Assembly (NCBI RefSeq): GCF_037126465.1
Contig: NC_088202.1
Span: 34,208,213 to 34,272,212, forward strand
From: Ornithodoros turicata
Taxonomy: Eukaryota > Arthropoda > Arachnida > Ixodida > Argasidae
DNA length: 64,000 nt
Direction: 5' to 3'
Position numbers and translations under genes: made by a program. The notes under the pieces are model-generated. The model made no database searches. It was given only the letters and a program-made list of their open reading frames with translations, and was not told the origin of the DNA. Positions within the stretch are counted from its first letter, which is position 1, and each line of letters begins with the position of its first letter. This document shows, piece after piece, positions 22,462 to 35,099 of this stretch.

Positions 22462-23108
22462 TACCCCTGTCAGACGGACTAATTTAGTGTCACTTCCAGC
22501 GAGTGACACTAGCACTTAGTGTCATTCGTGTGCTGTCACACGACATCTTTTACTGACACTCGGGAGAAAGTGCACTAACAAGTTCCCCAAACTCACTTCA
22601 CTTCTCTTCGCCTGACCCTGTGCGTTGCCTGGGCCTCAGGCTTTGCGGTACAGGTATAAACAATGAGAAAAAGCGAGGACACCACACCCGACATCACAAT
22701 ATTTTTGAACACACATTTTCAATAGCATGTTTATTTTAATTTAATACAGTGTGACATTGTGCCGAAAAAACGTGTCATTACTCTCGTTAAAAACATTGTG
22801 AGAACGTCGCGTTCTCGGCAATCCGGCGGCGGTCATTTTTGTTGTGACACATGTTTGATGCCAGTTTGTTCAATGTTGGAAGAAGATTTGCAGGATGTCT
22901 TTCTAAATGAAAGAAAAACATTCTGAGGAAGGTAATGTGGCGCACGCGCAAAGAAATGTTGCCGCCGTTTATTCTTATCTATCGTAATTGCCATCATTGC
23001 TTTAGGGACACCTACTCAAGCCGTGTAGCAAGCATTGTAGTGAAAGTGACGTTCGCTTTTCTTGGACTGCACGAAAATGACACTAAATTAGCCAGTGTGA
23101 GAGGGGTA
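22462..23108. mobile_element. PIF/Harbinger-like MITE (647 bp)
   Basis: The left end TACCCCTGTCAGACGGACTA then ATTTAGTGTCA and the inverted right end TACCCCTCTCACACTGGCTA then ATTTAGTGTCA match over about 32 bp with few mismatches. TAA flanks both ends (22459-22461, 23109-23111). The left subterminal area repeats AGTGTCA/TGACACT. No coding capacity. Confidence 0.65.
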
Positions 23109-24374
23109 TAAGATCACTTCAAAGGTGAATCCTATGTCAAGTGACCAAGAGTGGTACATCTGCACATTTATGTTAGTTTCGATTCCATAGGGTAAAAATA
23201 TTTAGTATACAATACATGTAACGCAGCGAAATCACCGCTGCGTTCTAGGATTTGGCAGAAGATCTAAGTCGTGCAGCGCTTAATGAATTTCTGTGCGTAG
23301 AACTGTCTGTCGAAGAGTCTGTGTCAACACATTCCTGAGCAAACACGTATTGATTCTGCATTTAACACGCTGTTACTTCGACGCTGTGGCAAGTAGTTTC
23401 CGGCAGCGTACTAAAGCTACTGATATATTATAGATCGCAAACAACGATTGTCTTGTGTGTGTGTGGGGGGGGGGGGGGGGGGGTTGACGTAGGGATTCCA
23501 GCTGTCTGCCTGCCTAGAATGGAGGCACGGTACTCGGGGAAGGGATGAAAGGGGGTAGGGGAAACGGGTACGGGTAGGGGAGGGACTACCTAACGTCGAA
23601 CGCGTATGTGCCTTGTCATGATCGCAATAACCCGTGGCTTCACGTCGCGAGGCACGTGCGACATGAACAGACATCATCGCGGTAGTTTACATTAACGATG
23701 TGAGGAAGCATGAGGGTGGGGGGCTTGACATATGCGCGAATAATACTTTCCTACAAAAAAAAATCTAGAAAAGAAGAATCTTACTAAGCATTCAATCAAG
23801 TAAAGTAATCAAGCCTATAGGCTTGATATGAATGCCGGGTAGGAAATGTTTCAAGCGTGTAAACGTTATAATTATTAAGCAACACACTCTGATGCTGTAC
23901 GCAAGGCAAAGCAAAACGGCACACTTGCATGAACAGACTTCGAACATAAAAATCAAATTGCAGTGGCAAGAGAATCCACTTTGAACATCCTATATTTACT
24001 AAGGTTGATAGCTTTTCCTGTGCACTACCCGAATAAAAAATAAAAAAATACAGACGACCACGGAAGGTGTTGCAGTTTCCACCGGCAGCTGTTTGCCACT
24101 TTTGCTGACGAGAATTTTGACATTGCCGATAAATATCGCAACACTTGCCATGACGGCCTGCAGATTTCTTTGCAAAATGTTTTGTGATATGTCTGTAGAA
24201 GGGTGATTAACACTGGACAGAGTTTTCGACATGTTTCACACTACTTTCTTCGTTACAGTGCATATCTATCTGTTTTGTTTCTGTGGAACGCATTCGATGT
24301 GCTAAAACTCCCTAATGCGCCCATCCCCATTTTTTTCTTTATCACATCACCATCACTATCCCTAATACGCCCCT
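23109..24374. other. No recognised feature except a poly-G tract
   Basis: Contains GT repeats running into 19 G at 23465-23483. No supported gene. Confidence 0.45.
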
Positions 24375-24440
24375 CGAAGCAACCGTACAGACGTGGACGG
24401 ATGGAGAAAGGACAGCAAGACGGAGTGGAGGACACATGGG
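24375..24440 (-). mobile_element. SINE-A 3' fragment
   Basis: Contains CGTACAGACGTGGACGGATG followed by GAGAAAGGACAGCAAGACGG, matching the copy at 26365. It abuts a LINE 3' end. Confidence 0.55.
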
Positions 24441-24575
24441 GGGACATGTTTATTTTTAAAAAAGAAAGGAAATGTTAGCCAGGCAAAGGGCCGACTTGCT
24501 ATTCAAAAAAAAAAAAAGGAAAACAAACACACACACACACAAAAGGATCGGACGCTTTTTCCCATTCAGCCATGC
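24441..24575 (-). mobile_element. I-group LINE 3'-end fragment
   Basis: GGGGGGACATGTTTATT, then an A-rich stretch, then GGGCCGACTTGCTATTC corresponds to the 3' ends of the LINEs at 60880 and 39465. Followed by a short CA microsatellite (24527-24540). Confidence 0.5.
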
Positions 24576-26364
24576 CAATGATCGTTCAGTGTGGCTGCAC
24601 AGCGCATCTCTCATGATGTCGCCAGCGTCGTCTGCACGAAGCTCATGCAGACCAATGGTCGGGTTTGCCGTTACACCGTACGCGAATCATGTACGGTCAC
24701 AGCGTAAGGACCGCCCTTCGTCTGCTGAAATGCTATAGCGTTTCGTAAGCGTTTCGCAGTGCACCCAAGAGTGCAGTGATGTTATTGTTATTAATTACTG
24801 GAAGGGAATTCCGAACCAAGGAAGAGACGTACGTACCAAGGACAACAATGTCTCTTCGTACGTCTTTTGCTTGTCTCGGGTTCCCTTTCATCATGTGCAA
24901 CGAGCTAGCCTGCATCTCATATCTCCTATCCCTTAATGCCGCATCGGCCTCCACCATGCATGGGAGCATAAACTAGGCGCCCAACCCACGCTTGACGCGG
25001 CGCCACACTTCCCACTCGCGTTTAATTTTCGCGACGCCGGTGCAGTAGAGATGTTTAGAAGGATTGTAAGAGCTATAGCAGATTGGAACGTCTTTACGAT
25101 AACAGTTACGTAAACAAAGTAGGCCAAGCACCCGATTCCTTTGCAGTGCCTGATATTACGTTAGTGGTATTGATTTTCAAAGCTTTTAGTTTCCGTGGAA
25201 CGCTTCTGATATGTGTAAACTACATAATGTGTGCTTCCTTTTGATTCCCCTGTCACGCAAGCAGACACGCCTCTGTAGCGCCGCTTGCCCTTTCCACACC
25301 TGCGCGCGGACCTGCCCCTTTGTTTTCTTCTTCTCTGGAGCGTTGAGGCGAGGAGGATTTTGGTACACGGACACAGAACTTCTGGAACCTACCCGTTAAC
25401 AGAGCTGCCGCTGTAAAAAGTAAGACAACTTGCGAGTCCCAAATGGACGATTTAATGCCAGACAACGGCGTCTGGAGCTATGCTCTGAACTACACATACA
25501 CGTTAATTAAATTTAACCATCTCAGACAGCACGCAGTGAAAACGACTGGTAGGACGAAGGGTTCAGTATACTTACGAAGGCGCTGCGCAGCAGCTTTTGT
25601 TGTCTTCGTTGTGCAGCACAAGGTGGATGGCGATGATGATGATGATTAGTATTTTTATGACGCAGCAGCGACGAAAGCTACAGCACAAGGAAGACAACAA
25701 ACTGCGTACACATCGCGAAAGGCAGGAAAGAAAGTGAGTAGGACCCTAATATCTGAATATGTGCAGTGCCTTCTTTAGCACCGTTCGTGAATTGCTGCTA
25801 GGCAGCAATATATTTCTAGTGCAGTGTACGCATAGCGATTTTTACAGGCAAAGCTGCTGTTGTCTCTAAAAGTATACCTTCCTTATACAATATATTTCAG
25901 GCCGTTCAGACTGATATATCGTTCGAGCTTCCAATTGCTTGAGCACGGCAGAGAGACGTACCGTTCCTCTGGCGCTTTTGTATGAATGTATTGTGTCGCT
26001 GTGCGGGGAACGCAACCATTTTTCACCAACAAGAATGAGTGTAACATTCAACGAAGAGGTGAAATTCACTCTGAAAGGCATCCTAAAGAGCAAAAAAATA
26101 AAATAAAAATAATAAACGAAAGAAATAAAGAGGTCTTGCGGAGTGGAAGATTATTTTACCTTGAGACTAATACAAAAAGAGCGGATTCATCCACTGCGTA
26201 GTTCGTGATTAAGGCGGGAAGGAATCCGCAGTTTATGATTTCAAACTTGTCTCCTCAAGAGGCGTCGCTGCTACACATTGGTCTCGATCAATGATCTACC
26301 CAATGTTTGCCCAACTTTCTAAATGAGATGGATGATGATGGGCAGCACAGGTGTTTTTCTTATT
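24576..26364. other. No recognised feature
   Basis: A short GAT microsatellite lies at 25627-25648. Open frames are short and show no family signature. Confidence 0.45.
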
Positions 26365-26575
26365 CCCTGTTAGCGCCGCGAAGCAGCTGTGGCTATGAGC
26401 GGCGTACAGACGTGGACAGATGGAGATAGGACAGCAGGAAGGAGTGGGGGACAGGGGGTTAGTATGCGTCCTGGGCCGACTTCAGGGGGAACTGTGCCGA
26501 CATACGACCGGAAAGTCTTCGAAAATCCAGGGAAAACATCGGGCAGCAGAGCCGGTGGCGGGATGGAACAACTTT
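26365..26575 (-). mobile_element. SINE-A copy lacking tRNA head
   Basis: GTTAGCGCCGCGAAGCAGCT...GCGGCGTACAGACGTGGACA...GGGGGTTAGTATGCGTCCTG...GGGAAAACATCGGGCAGCAG gives the body in minus orientation up to the CCGGCTCTGCTGCC block. The Pol III promoter part is absent or decayed. Confidence 0.7.
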
Positions 26576-28719
26576 AAGCTGCAGAACTGAACCAGAACAA
26601 AATGATTGGCCCTGGCACAGCCCAGTTTTGGCCCGTCGGACCGTGCTGGTGGTCTCACGAGTATGGCCTACTAGACTATACCGACCGCGTCATAAGTGGC
26701 AACTCCGCGGCAGGAGCCCGTCCGCATTGTCTGCTGAAGGCCCTGCACATCGGCTCACGAGATCACCATCATGATTGGATAGTGGGAAATGTGACTACTG
26801 AAGTGGCAGAACCATACATGAGGCCGCAAGAGGCAACGGGCAACTTAACAGCGTACAGCTGCCAGCAAAACGAATAGAATGATCATGATACTCAGTTTAC
26901 AACTTTTGCAAGAGTGCATCACCGGTGCTATATGTACTGCACGTACAACAATGCTAAGGTAAGCGGAAGTACGAGGTATTCTAGCAGTTGCTGAAACAAT
27001 AAACGGGCCGATGAGCAGCGCCACCCCTAGCTTCGAAATTGCGACGCTGGGGAGGGGGGAGGGGTGTAAATGACATAGCCGCTATAATCTACTTGACAGT
27101 GACGATGTGCTTGCCGATGCCACCGCATCCTTTCAGCGTGAATACCTGAATGTGAGGACGAAGTCAAGTTCGATTTAAGTAACGTTGCTAACCTGCTACT
27201 AACCATTATTACATGAAGCAACTTCGCTGAATTGTTTTACGGCTCATAAGCAGTAAGGATGGATGCGCTCAACGTGTGACGGTAAGCAGAGAGCGATAGG
27301 GAGGAGATTCGAGTTTCGCAAGGGAGCGCGGACAGGGAGCTCAGTAGTATGGCTTTCGTCTACCTGTTCGCATCTACGTTAGCGTCTACTTTGCGTTCGG
27401 CCTTCGTTTATAGAGTCGAGTACTGTGGTGGCGTCTAATATTCGATATGTATAAAAATACACATGCGTTTGAAGTCGTGAAGACATCTGTGTGCGAGACT
27501 TCGATGCAAGCCAGGCAACTCTGAAAATGCAGTGCCGACAGTATGCGCCAACTTTACGGCCCTTCGTGCATCGCTCGCTTCTCTCCTACGTTAGTTATAC
27601 AGGGCGTTTGTTTTTTCTTTTTATATCATTTACAGATTTTGTGCAAAAAAAGCAATGAGAGCAGCATAAATGTTCGTTTTGCAGTTGAGTTATACGTCCA
27701 GACGCATATCCTCTCATCTCATCTTTTCGTCTCATTTCGTCTCATTTACATAGCGGAGTTTATCGATGGATATTTTACGGCACGCGGTCGTTCCGGGATT
27801 TTTGAAAGATAAACTGGCTTTCAACGAGGATTGTCTCCCAACCTTCTGTCTCGCTTTTCCTCAAAATGTTCCAATTACCGAGGCTGTTAATAAAATTTGG
27901 AATAATTAGTCACCTTGTAGTTACACACTCCCTTCGAGAGGATGTCCGCCTGACCGTAGAACTCAACTGCAGAAAACGGCATCTATATGCTGCTTTCTTA
28001 GCGATAACAGTCTTGAGTTGGAGTAGTCGGTAGGTGTCCATATAGAAAATAGAAAATATAGAAAAAATCACAGCCACAGGGACACCAGTCAGAGCCATAG
28101 AAAGAACAGACGGGACGAACAGCGAATTCACGAAGTTTCTTTTCGATTTTTCTTATCTACTAGATCTGGAGTAGCTTGTCCCGGAATGAGCGGGCTCACA
28201 TCTCCATATTTTTCCCCTGCCATCATCACCATCATCATCGAATTGATCAGTTGCACAAGCAAATGTTCTCACCTGTGTCTACATTCCATATTTGAATTGC
28301 TCGGTTCATACTACAAGGCAACGTGCATTTTGTTATCCCCCTGCTAATCGTCCAATGTTGGCCACTTTTTTCATGCTGTCTCTGTACAATAGTACTTCTT
28401 GTCCTGATATTGATATTTCTATGGACTTTCAACCTTTAAGAGTAGATCTTGTAGTCTGTAAAATGATATTTTGCAGATGTGAGTTTATTTTGTGTCTGTG
28501 AAAGTACGTTCCGGCACCATGCACTGCCTCTTAGGCTGTCCCCCAGCAGTTGGCAGGCACCTTTAAGAAAAATAAAACAAAACTCAAATCAATCATCATC
28601 ACAAATGAAAGTTTATTATTCGACGCACAATTAAAAACACATACACTGGGAGAAATACAATGCCATACAAATTCCATTTCATTTCCATTCCATTCAAATT
28701 CCACTCCCTAAATTCTACG
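26576..28719. other. No recognised feature
   Basis: No domain-bearing frame. Short ATC-rich microsatellite around 28218-28240 and an ATCATCATC tail near 28590 that could end an unrecognised retroposon. Confidence 0.4.
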
Positions 28720-28930
28720 TTAGCGTCGCGAAGCGGCGGTGGCTATGAGCGGCGTACAGACGTGCAGTGTTGGAGAGAGGGCAGCAGGAAGGGGTGGGGG
28801 GACAGGGGGGTTAGTATGCGTCCTGGGCAGACTTCAGAGGGACTGTGACAGGATTCGAACCCGCGTCACCTCCCAGTGTCGGCGTGGTAGGCGATCATCC
28901 TATAATCACTACGCCATGCGAGCTGGTAGT
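28720..28930 (-). mobile_element. SINE-A, with tRNA head
   Basis: On the minus strand: A box (TGGCGTAGTGATTA), B box (GGTTCGAATCCTG), then a short body and the CGCCGCTTCGCGACGCTAAC end. It lacks the middle CTGTGCTGTCTGGGG block present in the longer copies at 2094, 4737 and 45625, so a shorter subfamily exists. Confidence 0.75.
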
Positions 28931-28989
28931 TACCACATGGCTAATTCCTTGACTACAGGAAGTTCGTTGGGTGGACTGTCACCTGGGGG

Positions 28990-29345
28990 TTGTGCATTGC
29001 ATTCCGCTACCCTGCGTGAACACTTATGTTGGTCAGACGGTCGCATCCGCCGCGGTCGATTCCGAAACTACAGTGCCATTTTACTCCTCGCTCATCACCG
29101 ATAATGACGCCGAAAATCCGACGCGAATTACTAGAGTTGTTTCTGTGCGGTTCGTTGTAATGCATGGCAAGAGCCGACGACGGATGTTGAGAGCAATCCG
29201 GAATTCCCTCTCTGGGAACGTCACTTGGACAAGGTCAATCAGGGAGCTGCAGAGAGATCTTGGCCCTTTGGCGTCCGACTGCTGGCCGGGAGTGATGACG
29301 TCTGCAGGTCCCGGAGAGGTCTGAGATCGGCTCGCGGAATGCTGT
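28990..29345 (-). repeat. Dispersed repeat D, uninterrupted paralogue
   Basis: Minus-strand homologue of 8431-8643 joined to 19949-20030. The position equivalent to the palindrome insertion is the single AGTGCC at 29072-29077 (GGCACT on the minus strand). It is therefore an empty-site relative. Confidence 0.55.
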
Positions 29346-29378
29346 TTCTGGTTAGCGTCGTACGCGTTTGTACAGCCA

Positions 29379-29731
29379 GAGACAAGATGACTCTCCCACC
29401 TGCGGCCACTGTGATCATCTTGATGATCTGGAGCATATTCTTCTTCATTGCTCCCACTACCAACCTTCTCGAACCACACTCTCCGAGTCTCTTCGTCAGC
29501 TGGACTCTCGCCCCTTCTCCCTATCGAAATTGCTTTGTCCCTGGCCTAATCGAGCCAACAACGCTCTGCGCTCAAAGCTCTTCTGACATTTCTGGACACC
29601 ATCGGACTTCGATCGTTATTGCGAAGGGGCTCGTTATTTTATTCCCCACATTCCCACCAGCAATGGGATAAGGTATCGCCTGTGGCGATGAACCTCCCCA
29701 CTCTTCAAAGCCAAAATAAAGTTGTTGTTGT
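29379..29731 (+). mobile_element. 5'-truncated LINE, family L-GTT
   Basis: Encodes the C-terminal zinc motif CGHCDHLDDLEHILLHCSHY followed by LRQLDSRPFSLSKLL in frame 29368-29586, then 3' UTR and a GTT-repeat tail. It is flanked by a 12-13 bp duplication GTTTGTACAGCCA (about 29366-29378 and after the tail at about 29732), the mark of target-primed reverse transcription. Another copy lies inverted at 56913-57462. Confidence 0.75.
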
Positions 29732-29744
29732 TGTTTGTACAGCC

Positions 29745-31197
29745 ACTAGCGTAACACCGTGTTCCACGGAACATGGTCACGTCAGCACTCACACTGATAA
29801 GCGAAAGTCGTCGTATTTACTGAGGTCACCGGGGTAAAATTATTTGCGGTGCGAACGCGAGGCGGAACACTTCGGAGATAATCCCCTGCGCTGCGCTCCC
29901 ATTCGTGTGCCCGGCTTACGTCATTCTGGCTCAGATGCAGAGGAAGTGCGAATCTTTAAAACTCGATTATTTAATAAGTACGCTGTTGCGAAGAAGAGAA
30001 ACCTGGCCAAGTAGGCTGTGAGACCACGTCGAACATTACCGTGTCGGTCTCATACACACCTTTCCGGATGCGATAGTCTCTTCAACATTAGATTAATGGC
30101 AATATCGCGTGGTCATTTCGTGACAGATTTCTTTGCCAGGTTCTGAGCATTTGCGTTCGCTTGGTCAAAACGTATAGTATGATTACGCTTTTGCGCAAGG
30201 GTGGCGGTGCGCACAACGTGAGCGTAAACAGGCGGAGTTCATTTTCGTTCAGTTTCCAAGAAACTGAGAACGACCTACGAAATGGTCAAGAATTTGCAGT
30301 AGTCACTTTCGTTGGTGGTGGACCGCCGCTGGATCCTATGTCATCATCGTATGCACCGACCATTTCAATATCGTCCTACCGCAAGCAGACCATAGGAAAA
30401 AAACCACTCTCAGTGGTGAGGTAATATTCATAGTCTAACATCTGACTGTGTTGTTATGAATCAACATGCTCGCGGTTATGTTTCATCCAACTGCGTACTT
30501 TGTTGTTCGAGGACGTTTGCATGCATAGTTTTGCTGCTTGCGCACACGCATTGGCTGAACTGCAGCATAAGTTCCGTGCTAAGTTAGGCAATGTGTTGTG
30601 TTGACCATACGTGTTTGCTAATGTGGAGAATACTTCGGTGACAAACCTATGCGCGTAGTAATGCACCAAAAGGGCGAGAGTAATATTAAACGCATCCAAA
30701 AACAATGGTGTCACAGTGACATACATGCTGACAGAAAGGGGGCTAGAGAATTGATTTGGTTTGATTTTATTTTAATGAAAATATAGCAATAATAGCATGG
30801 AGATTTTGGCTTCACTAGTGTGAGGGTCGGAACTCCACATCACTTGCACCCGTTACATTGGTGGAAAACTCCTGGAATGATGATGCCAATGAAGAGGATG
30901 ATGATGACGATGATGATGATTAGTGACGGTGATGATACCGACAGCAAACAATTGGAAACACACACTGAGTTCTCACGGAACACGCAACACGCAAACGGTC
31001 GAAAAGCAAAAACCTCAAAACTTGTTGTCTGCGTCAATGTCCCGGAGAAATTTCACTACGGCGGAGAACGCCCGGGGTCTGATGCGATGCCACGGCCCAA
31101 GTACTTTTGAAAGCACAGAGCGGACGGCCGTCCACTGCTGCCAGCTCCTACTGTAGAAGGAGACCAGCTTCGTTGTACCGTACGCAGGATATCAAAA
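29745..31197. other. No recognised feature
   Basis: GAT microsatellite at about 30895-30922. GGGGGCTAGAGAAT at 30738 repeats the start of the LTR-like sequence at 31198. No supported gene. Confidence 0.4.
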
Positions 31198-31437
31198 TGT
31201 GGGGGCTAGAGAATGAAATATGTCTCGTCATTCCTCGTTAGGAAGTTAGGGTTTTCTGACGTATGAGAAAAGTGGCTGTAAGAAGAATTCTGGAAGACAA
31301 CGATGCCCTGCCCCTGCCACCCCTGCGCGTCTGTTGTTCTCCGTTAGTTGGTTAGTTCCATCGCTTCTGAACAGTTAGATCAATAAACCTTCGTGTGACC
31401 CAGCTGAAGTCGTTCTCTCCCGGTACGTTTCCCAACA
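31198..31437 (+). mobile_element. Possible LTR (240 bp)
   Basis: Begins TGTGGGGGCTAGAGAATG, ends CGTTTCCCAACA, contains AATAAA at 31382-31387, and is followed by TTGGTAG, a plausible tRNA primer-binding start. No second LTR or 5 bp duplication was found, so this is either a truncated element or an accidental resemblance. Confidence 0.35.
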
Positions 31438-32134
31438 TTGGTAGTTAAAATAATCCTTGAATCGGGTTATAACAGTGACATGAAGCGCAAAAATCGCGAA
31501 TCCTTTTTAACCGCAAAATTTCAGTCTCTGAAGCAGCACGGTTTGAACATCCACGCAGGCCCACTACAATTATTTAACCCGTAAATATCATTTCTCGCAT
31601 AAAATAGAATAAAATAATGATGAACACGCACACACGCAAACTGTAAAACAAATCTCCATTTTTCTTTCCATATATGGCTGTTGCGCTAAAGTTTGAGGAG
31701 GACGACTGGAGCGCCACTCTGACCCCTACCGTCGGAATGCTACGACGCGCGGCCGCTCTCGCCCCGTATGCATAACTGATAGCAACGGGTAGGACGCGTC
31801 AAACAGTGCGCCGTTTTCTTTTTATTTTTTCCGAAATCGAACTCTACTAAAAATCGCAAACTGCTGTTGTGTCGTACGCAGAGCAGCAAGAAGATGGCTA
31901 CGGCAAAAACTTGCCCGCCCAAGGAAAGTCCCCGGAAAAGATGTCCCCGACTGGCAGCACTATTCCGGGTGCTGGCAATATGCAGGCGGCTGTATTATCT
32001 TTTGTACTCCAGAAATAGCTAATTCTTAAAATATGAAGCCCTGAAATAATTATTCCTGACTGCTACCGCCGTTTACCGTTTTCAGTCATAGACTTACATT
32101 GCGGCTATGTAATATCCACCTATAATTATTATTG

Positions 32135-32273
32135 TGTAACCTGAAGAAGTGCAGTCTCGTGCACGAAAGTCTTGTTACCATGTGTAAATAAATAAGTTGC
32201 TCCTACCGTTTAATATCACTCTTTGATCTACTCATCACCGCAACTTGACATCGCCTATTTTTCTGCCTTCGTA
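32135..32273 (+). repeat. Dispersed direct repeat E, copy 1
   Basis: Matches 33667-33806 over about 139 bp (TGTAACCTGAAGAAG, then CGAAAGTCTTGTTACC, CTCCTACCGTTTAATATCAC and CATCGCCTATTTTTCTGCC). The GAAGAAG...CGAAAG pattern resembles the 3' region of Penelope-like elements. That is a guess. Confidence 0.65.
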
Positions 32274-32436
32274 TAATTCTTGCAGTAGACAAATATCGGC
32301 ATCCATTCTCATGAAATAGAACACAAAAACTTTGACCAGATATACTTTTCGTTTTCTTGTATTTGCTTTGCAGTTTTCTGCTTTTTATATTAAAAGTCGA
32401 CTGTGTAGCCGATGCTTCGGATAATTGTCGCTGTGT

Positions 32437-32547
32437 GACAGTAAGATCTCGAGTCTAGGGACGACGAAAACAGACACACACAGACAGAGTTTGGAAACAT
32501 CTGTATGTGTCTGTTTTTGTCGTCCCTAGTCTCAGGGACTTACTGTC
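32437..32547. repeat. Small foldback (111 bp)
   Basis: GACAGTAAG...CTAGGGACGACGAAAACAGA pairs with TCTGTTTTTGTCGTCCCTAG...CTTACTGTC. The copies are long enough to form a hairpin. Confidence 0.7.
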
Positions 32548-33666
32548 ATGAATTACACTCACCAGCTCACTTGTTTTTATCAATTCTTTCACTGGGTCGT
32601 CGTCACCAGAAACTCCATATATACATATACAAGGAAAAAATATAGCCGGAGCTCTTTGGAGCTCTTACAAACATATACATATACAATATATAGCCTCGTG
32701 TATATGTGCACAGCCTTTGTTTCCGTACGCATTAAGAAAAAGTTAGACGTCTGCTTGAACGAGGCGGACATATGATAGCTGATTCCAAATCTAAATAGTC
32801 GAGAAGTTCGCTCAGAGGTCCCAGGAAAGAGCAACTATTTGGGTGTTGAACCACAAAACAGTTTATGTTTCTTTTAGATGTGCCGTTAATATTGTTCAAC
32901 TATCTTCAATTATAACGGCGAGCGTTTTGTTAAGTCCCCATTGAATTCGATGAGCACCCTGCGAATTAATCTTTGCCACGTTCTTGTTAAGCCTCATTTT
33001 TCTCAGAATGAAATTTATACTTTGGCACCCCCAATGCACCAGAGAAGCACACTAAACATCCTAACAAACGGCATCATTCGCGACATACACGCGTTCTGCA
33101 TATGTACATCGTGCCGCGCATTGTACACATGTTTCAGCGACTTTTTTAGAAATAATTTGTCGATCCTTTCGACTTTTTTCTATCCGGAAAACAGATGATA
33201 AACGATAACGCCACAGCAAGTTAGCCAGCGTACACTGAGTGTCGTCTGCTAGGGAGCGGCCGTGTGTTGAAAAGGTCGCCACTAGCGGCGCTGACACACA
33301 AGGTTTGCTGCGCCACCTGGCCCAGCGCAACAGGCCTATTCTCTTCGTTTGACTCTCTCCTGAGACTACCTCTGTCTTGACGTTCTCACGGTCCACTGGT
33401 CACCTTTGTGCTCCGCACCTGTGTCCTCATTCCATCGCCGTAACCCCCTTTTTATCCTTAATTCCTGGAACGTCACCTACATGCGTTCTCGTTTCCTGTG
33501 TAAGCCTTTGGACTCGCGTTATGTTGTGCTTCTGATACCCCTTCGTTTGTATTTATGTTCTTTTCATTTTTACCTGTATTTGCATCCTTTCCATAACCCT
33601 GTTACCCTCTCATACCAAAACTCTCCGGTCAACTGTATATATGTTCCTGTACCATTTTCATATTTT

Positions 33667-33806
33667 TGTAACCTGAAGAAGCGCAGTCTTGTGCAAGGAA
33701 GACTTGTTACCATATGTAAGTGAATAAGCTGCTCCTACCGTTTAATATCACTCTTTGATCTACTCATCACCGGCAACTTGACATCGCCTATTTTTCTGCC
33801 TTCGTA
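33667..33806 (+). repeat. Dispersed direct repeat E, copy 2
   Basis: Second copy of the repeat at 32135-32273, about 90 percent alike by eye. The 1.4 kb between the copies has no supported gene. Confidence 0.65.
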
Positions 33807-34591
33807 CCTTACAAAGACTTAGAACACATACTGGAGCAGCCGCTCTCGAAAAACGGTCTGCATCTGAAAATACAATTTTCAAACCTTTTACATCGCTGGA
33901 ATGGCAACAGTGAAGCACCGTGCTTTTAACTCAATTTGAAAGGAACAGGGTCCGTTGCGAGGAAAAAATTGACATGGGAATAAATGGTTATGTTGTGTTT
34001 CTCTCTACGCTATCTGATGAAACTACTAAGTTATATTTAACAGTTTTAACAGGTTAATTCCGTGCGTTCGCAAACGGGAATCTCGGAAGAGTAAGTGAGG
34101 GCAATAAATGAAAGAGAACGAAATTGCGAAAAGAGAGTAAAATGCCTGTTTCTCCGCGATCTTTTAGTGCATCGTCTACTTTCCTTGATGTGTGGCGGGA
34201 ACGTTTGCAGGGCGAATACGTAAGACCCATAAGAAAAGTCAATGTGATCGGAGGAGAGAGGAGCCAAAAGGACCAGAAAGAGCGTAAAAGTCACACTTAC
34301 TCTCCACCTCCTCTTTCTTTTTGAGTGTGTGTGTGTGGTACGGACGTGCACATCTCTGCATCGCCAGCCGAAAGAGCGCACGTAAAGCTCGTAAACTTAG
34401 CTCGTGATAAATCACCTGTTGTGGTGGTTCGAAGAGACAGATTTATGCAGAAGACGAAGTGGGAGTGATGCAATAGTGGAAGCGACGGTGCAAATCTGAA
34501 GAGCTCTTCTCGAACGATTTCGTGGACTAAGGTACACACTTTATCAAGCGTCACGATCTCGGTGTCTGACCCACATTGGATGTGAGATTAC

Positions 34592-34850
34592 CTACTGCGC
34601 ATATACATCCGGTGTCTCGCAGCTTCTTGCACAAATAGTTTCCAGTGCATACGTGAACTCTTTGTCGATGATAAGTTGGAAGGCATCCTCTTGAATGACC
34701 TGAAGTAAGAAGCGAATGTTCTCCGTGTGCGATGTATCACGTTTGAAAAGCGAAAGTATGTCTTCTATATGATACACACTTGCTTCCTCCGAATCCTGAG
34801 CACGCGATGAAGGATTCTGCTCAGCGTTCATCTTTAGTAATGCGGACATC
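34592..34850 (-). CDS. Candidate host exon (up to 85 codons)
   Basis: The frame is preceded by TTTTCAG/G, a good acceptor, directly before ATG (34847-34849). It ends in TAG immediately followed by GTAATC, so a donor at CAGTAG/GTAATC or CA/GTAGGT is possible. The peptide is not low-complexity: an acidic N-terminus, then EDILSLFKRDTSHTENIRFL and VIQEDAFQLIIDKEFTYALE, which look amphipathic-helical. No family recognised. It sits in a repeat-free stretch. It could still be chance. Confidence 0.3.
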
Positions 34851-34921
34851 CTGAAAATATCATGGAGTCTTCCTGTAAATTGTTCTCAGTCTTGAAGTTT
34901 GCGTTCATGGTACAAGGCAGA

Positions 34922-35090
34922 GAGTCGAACCGAACCCGAACCCGAACCGAAAACCGTTATTAACCGTTATTTTTGGCCGAACCGGAACTGAACCGAACCG
35001 AAAGAGTCGACGCCATCTTAAAGCTGAACCGGAACTGAACCGTTAAAAAAAATACCGGTTACCGGTTCAAATAACGGTTCACACACAATT
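34922..35090. repeat. AACCG-type low-complexity repeat
   Basis: Irregular GAACCGAACCCGAACC, then GAACCGGAACTGAACCG, ending in inverted CGGTTACCGGTTC. Degenerate simple repeat. Confidence 0.6.
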
Positions 35091-35099
35091 AAAAGCGGA

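Noticed and set aside
28850..28930. Functional tRNA gene
   Set aside because: A and B boxes are present, but the sequence runs straight into a SINE body. The same applies to 2094, 5795 and 45630.
31198..31437. Complete LTR retrotransposon starting here
   Set aside because: No second LTR, no gag or pol downstream. Kept only as a possible single LTR.
34922..35090. Telomeric repeat tract
   Set aside because: The unit is irregular AACCG/AACCCG rather than the arthropod TTAGG repeat and it is short.
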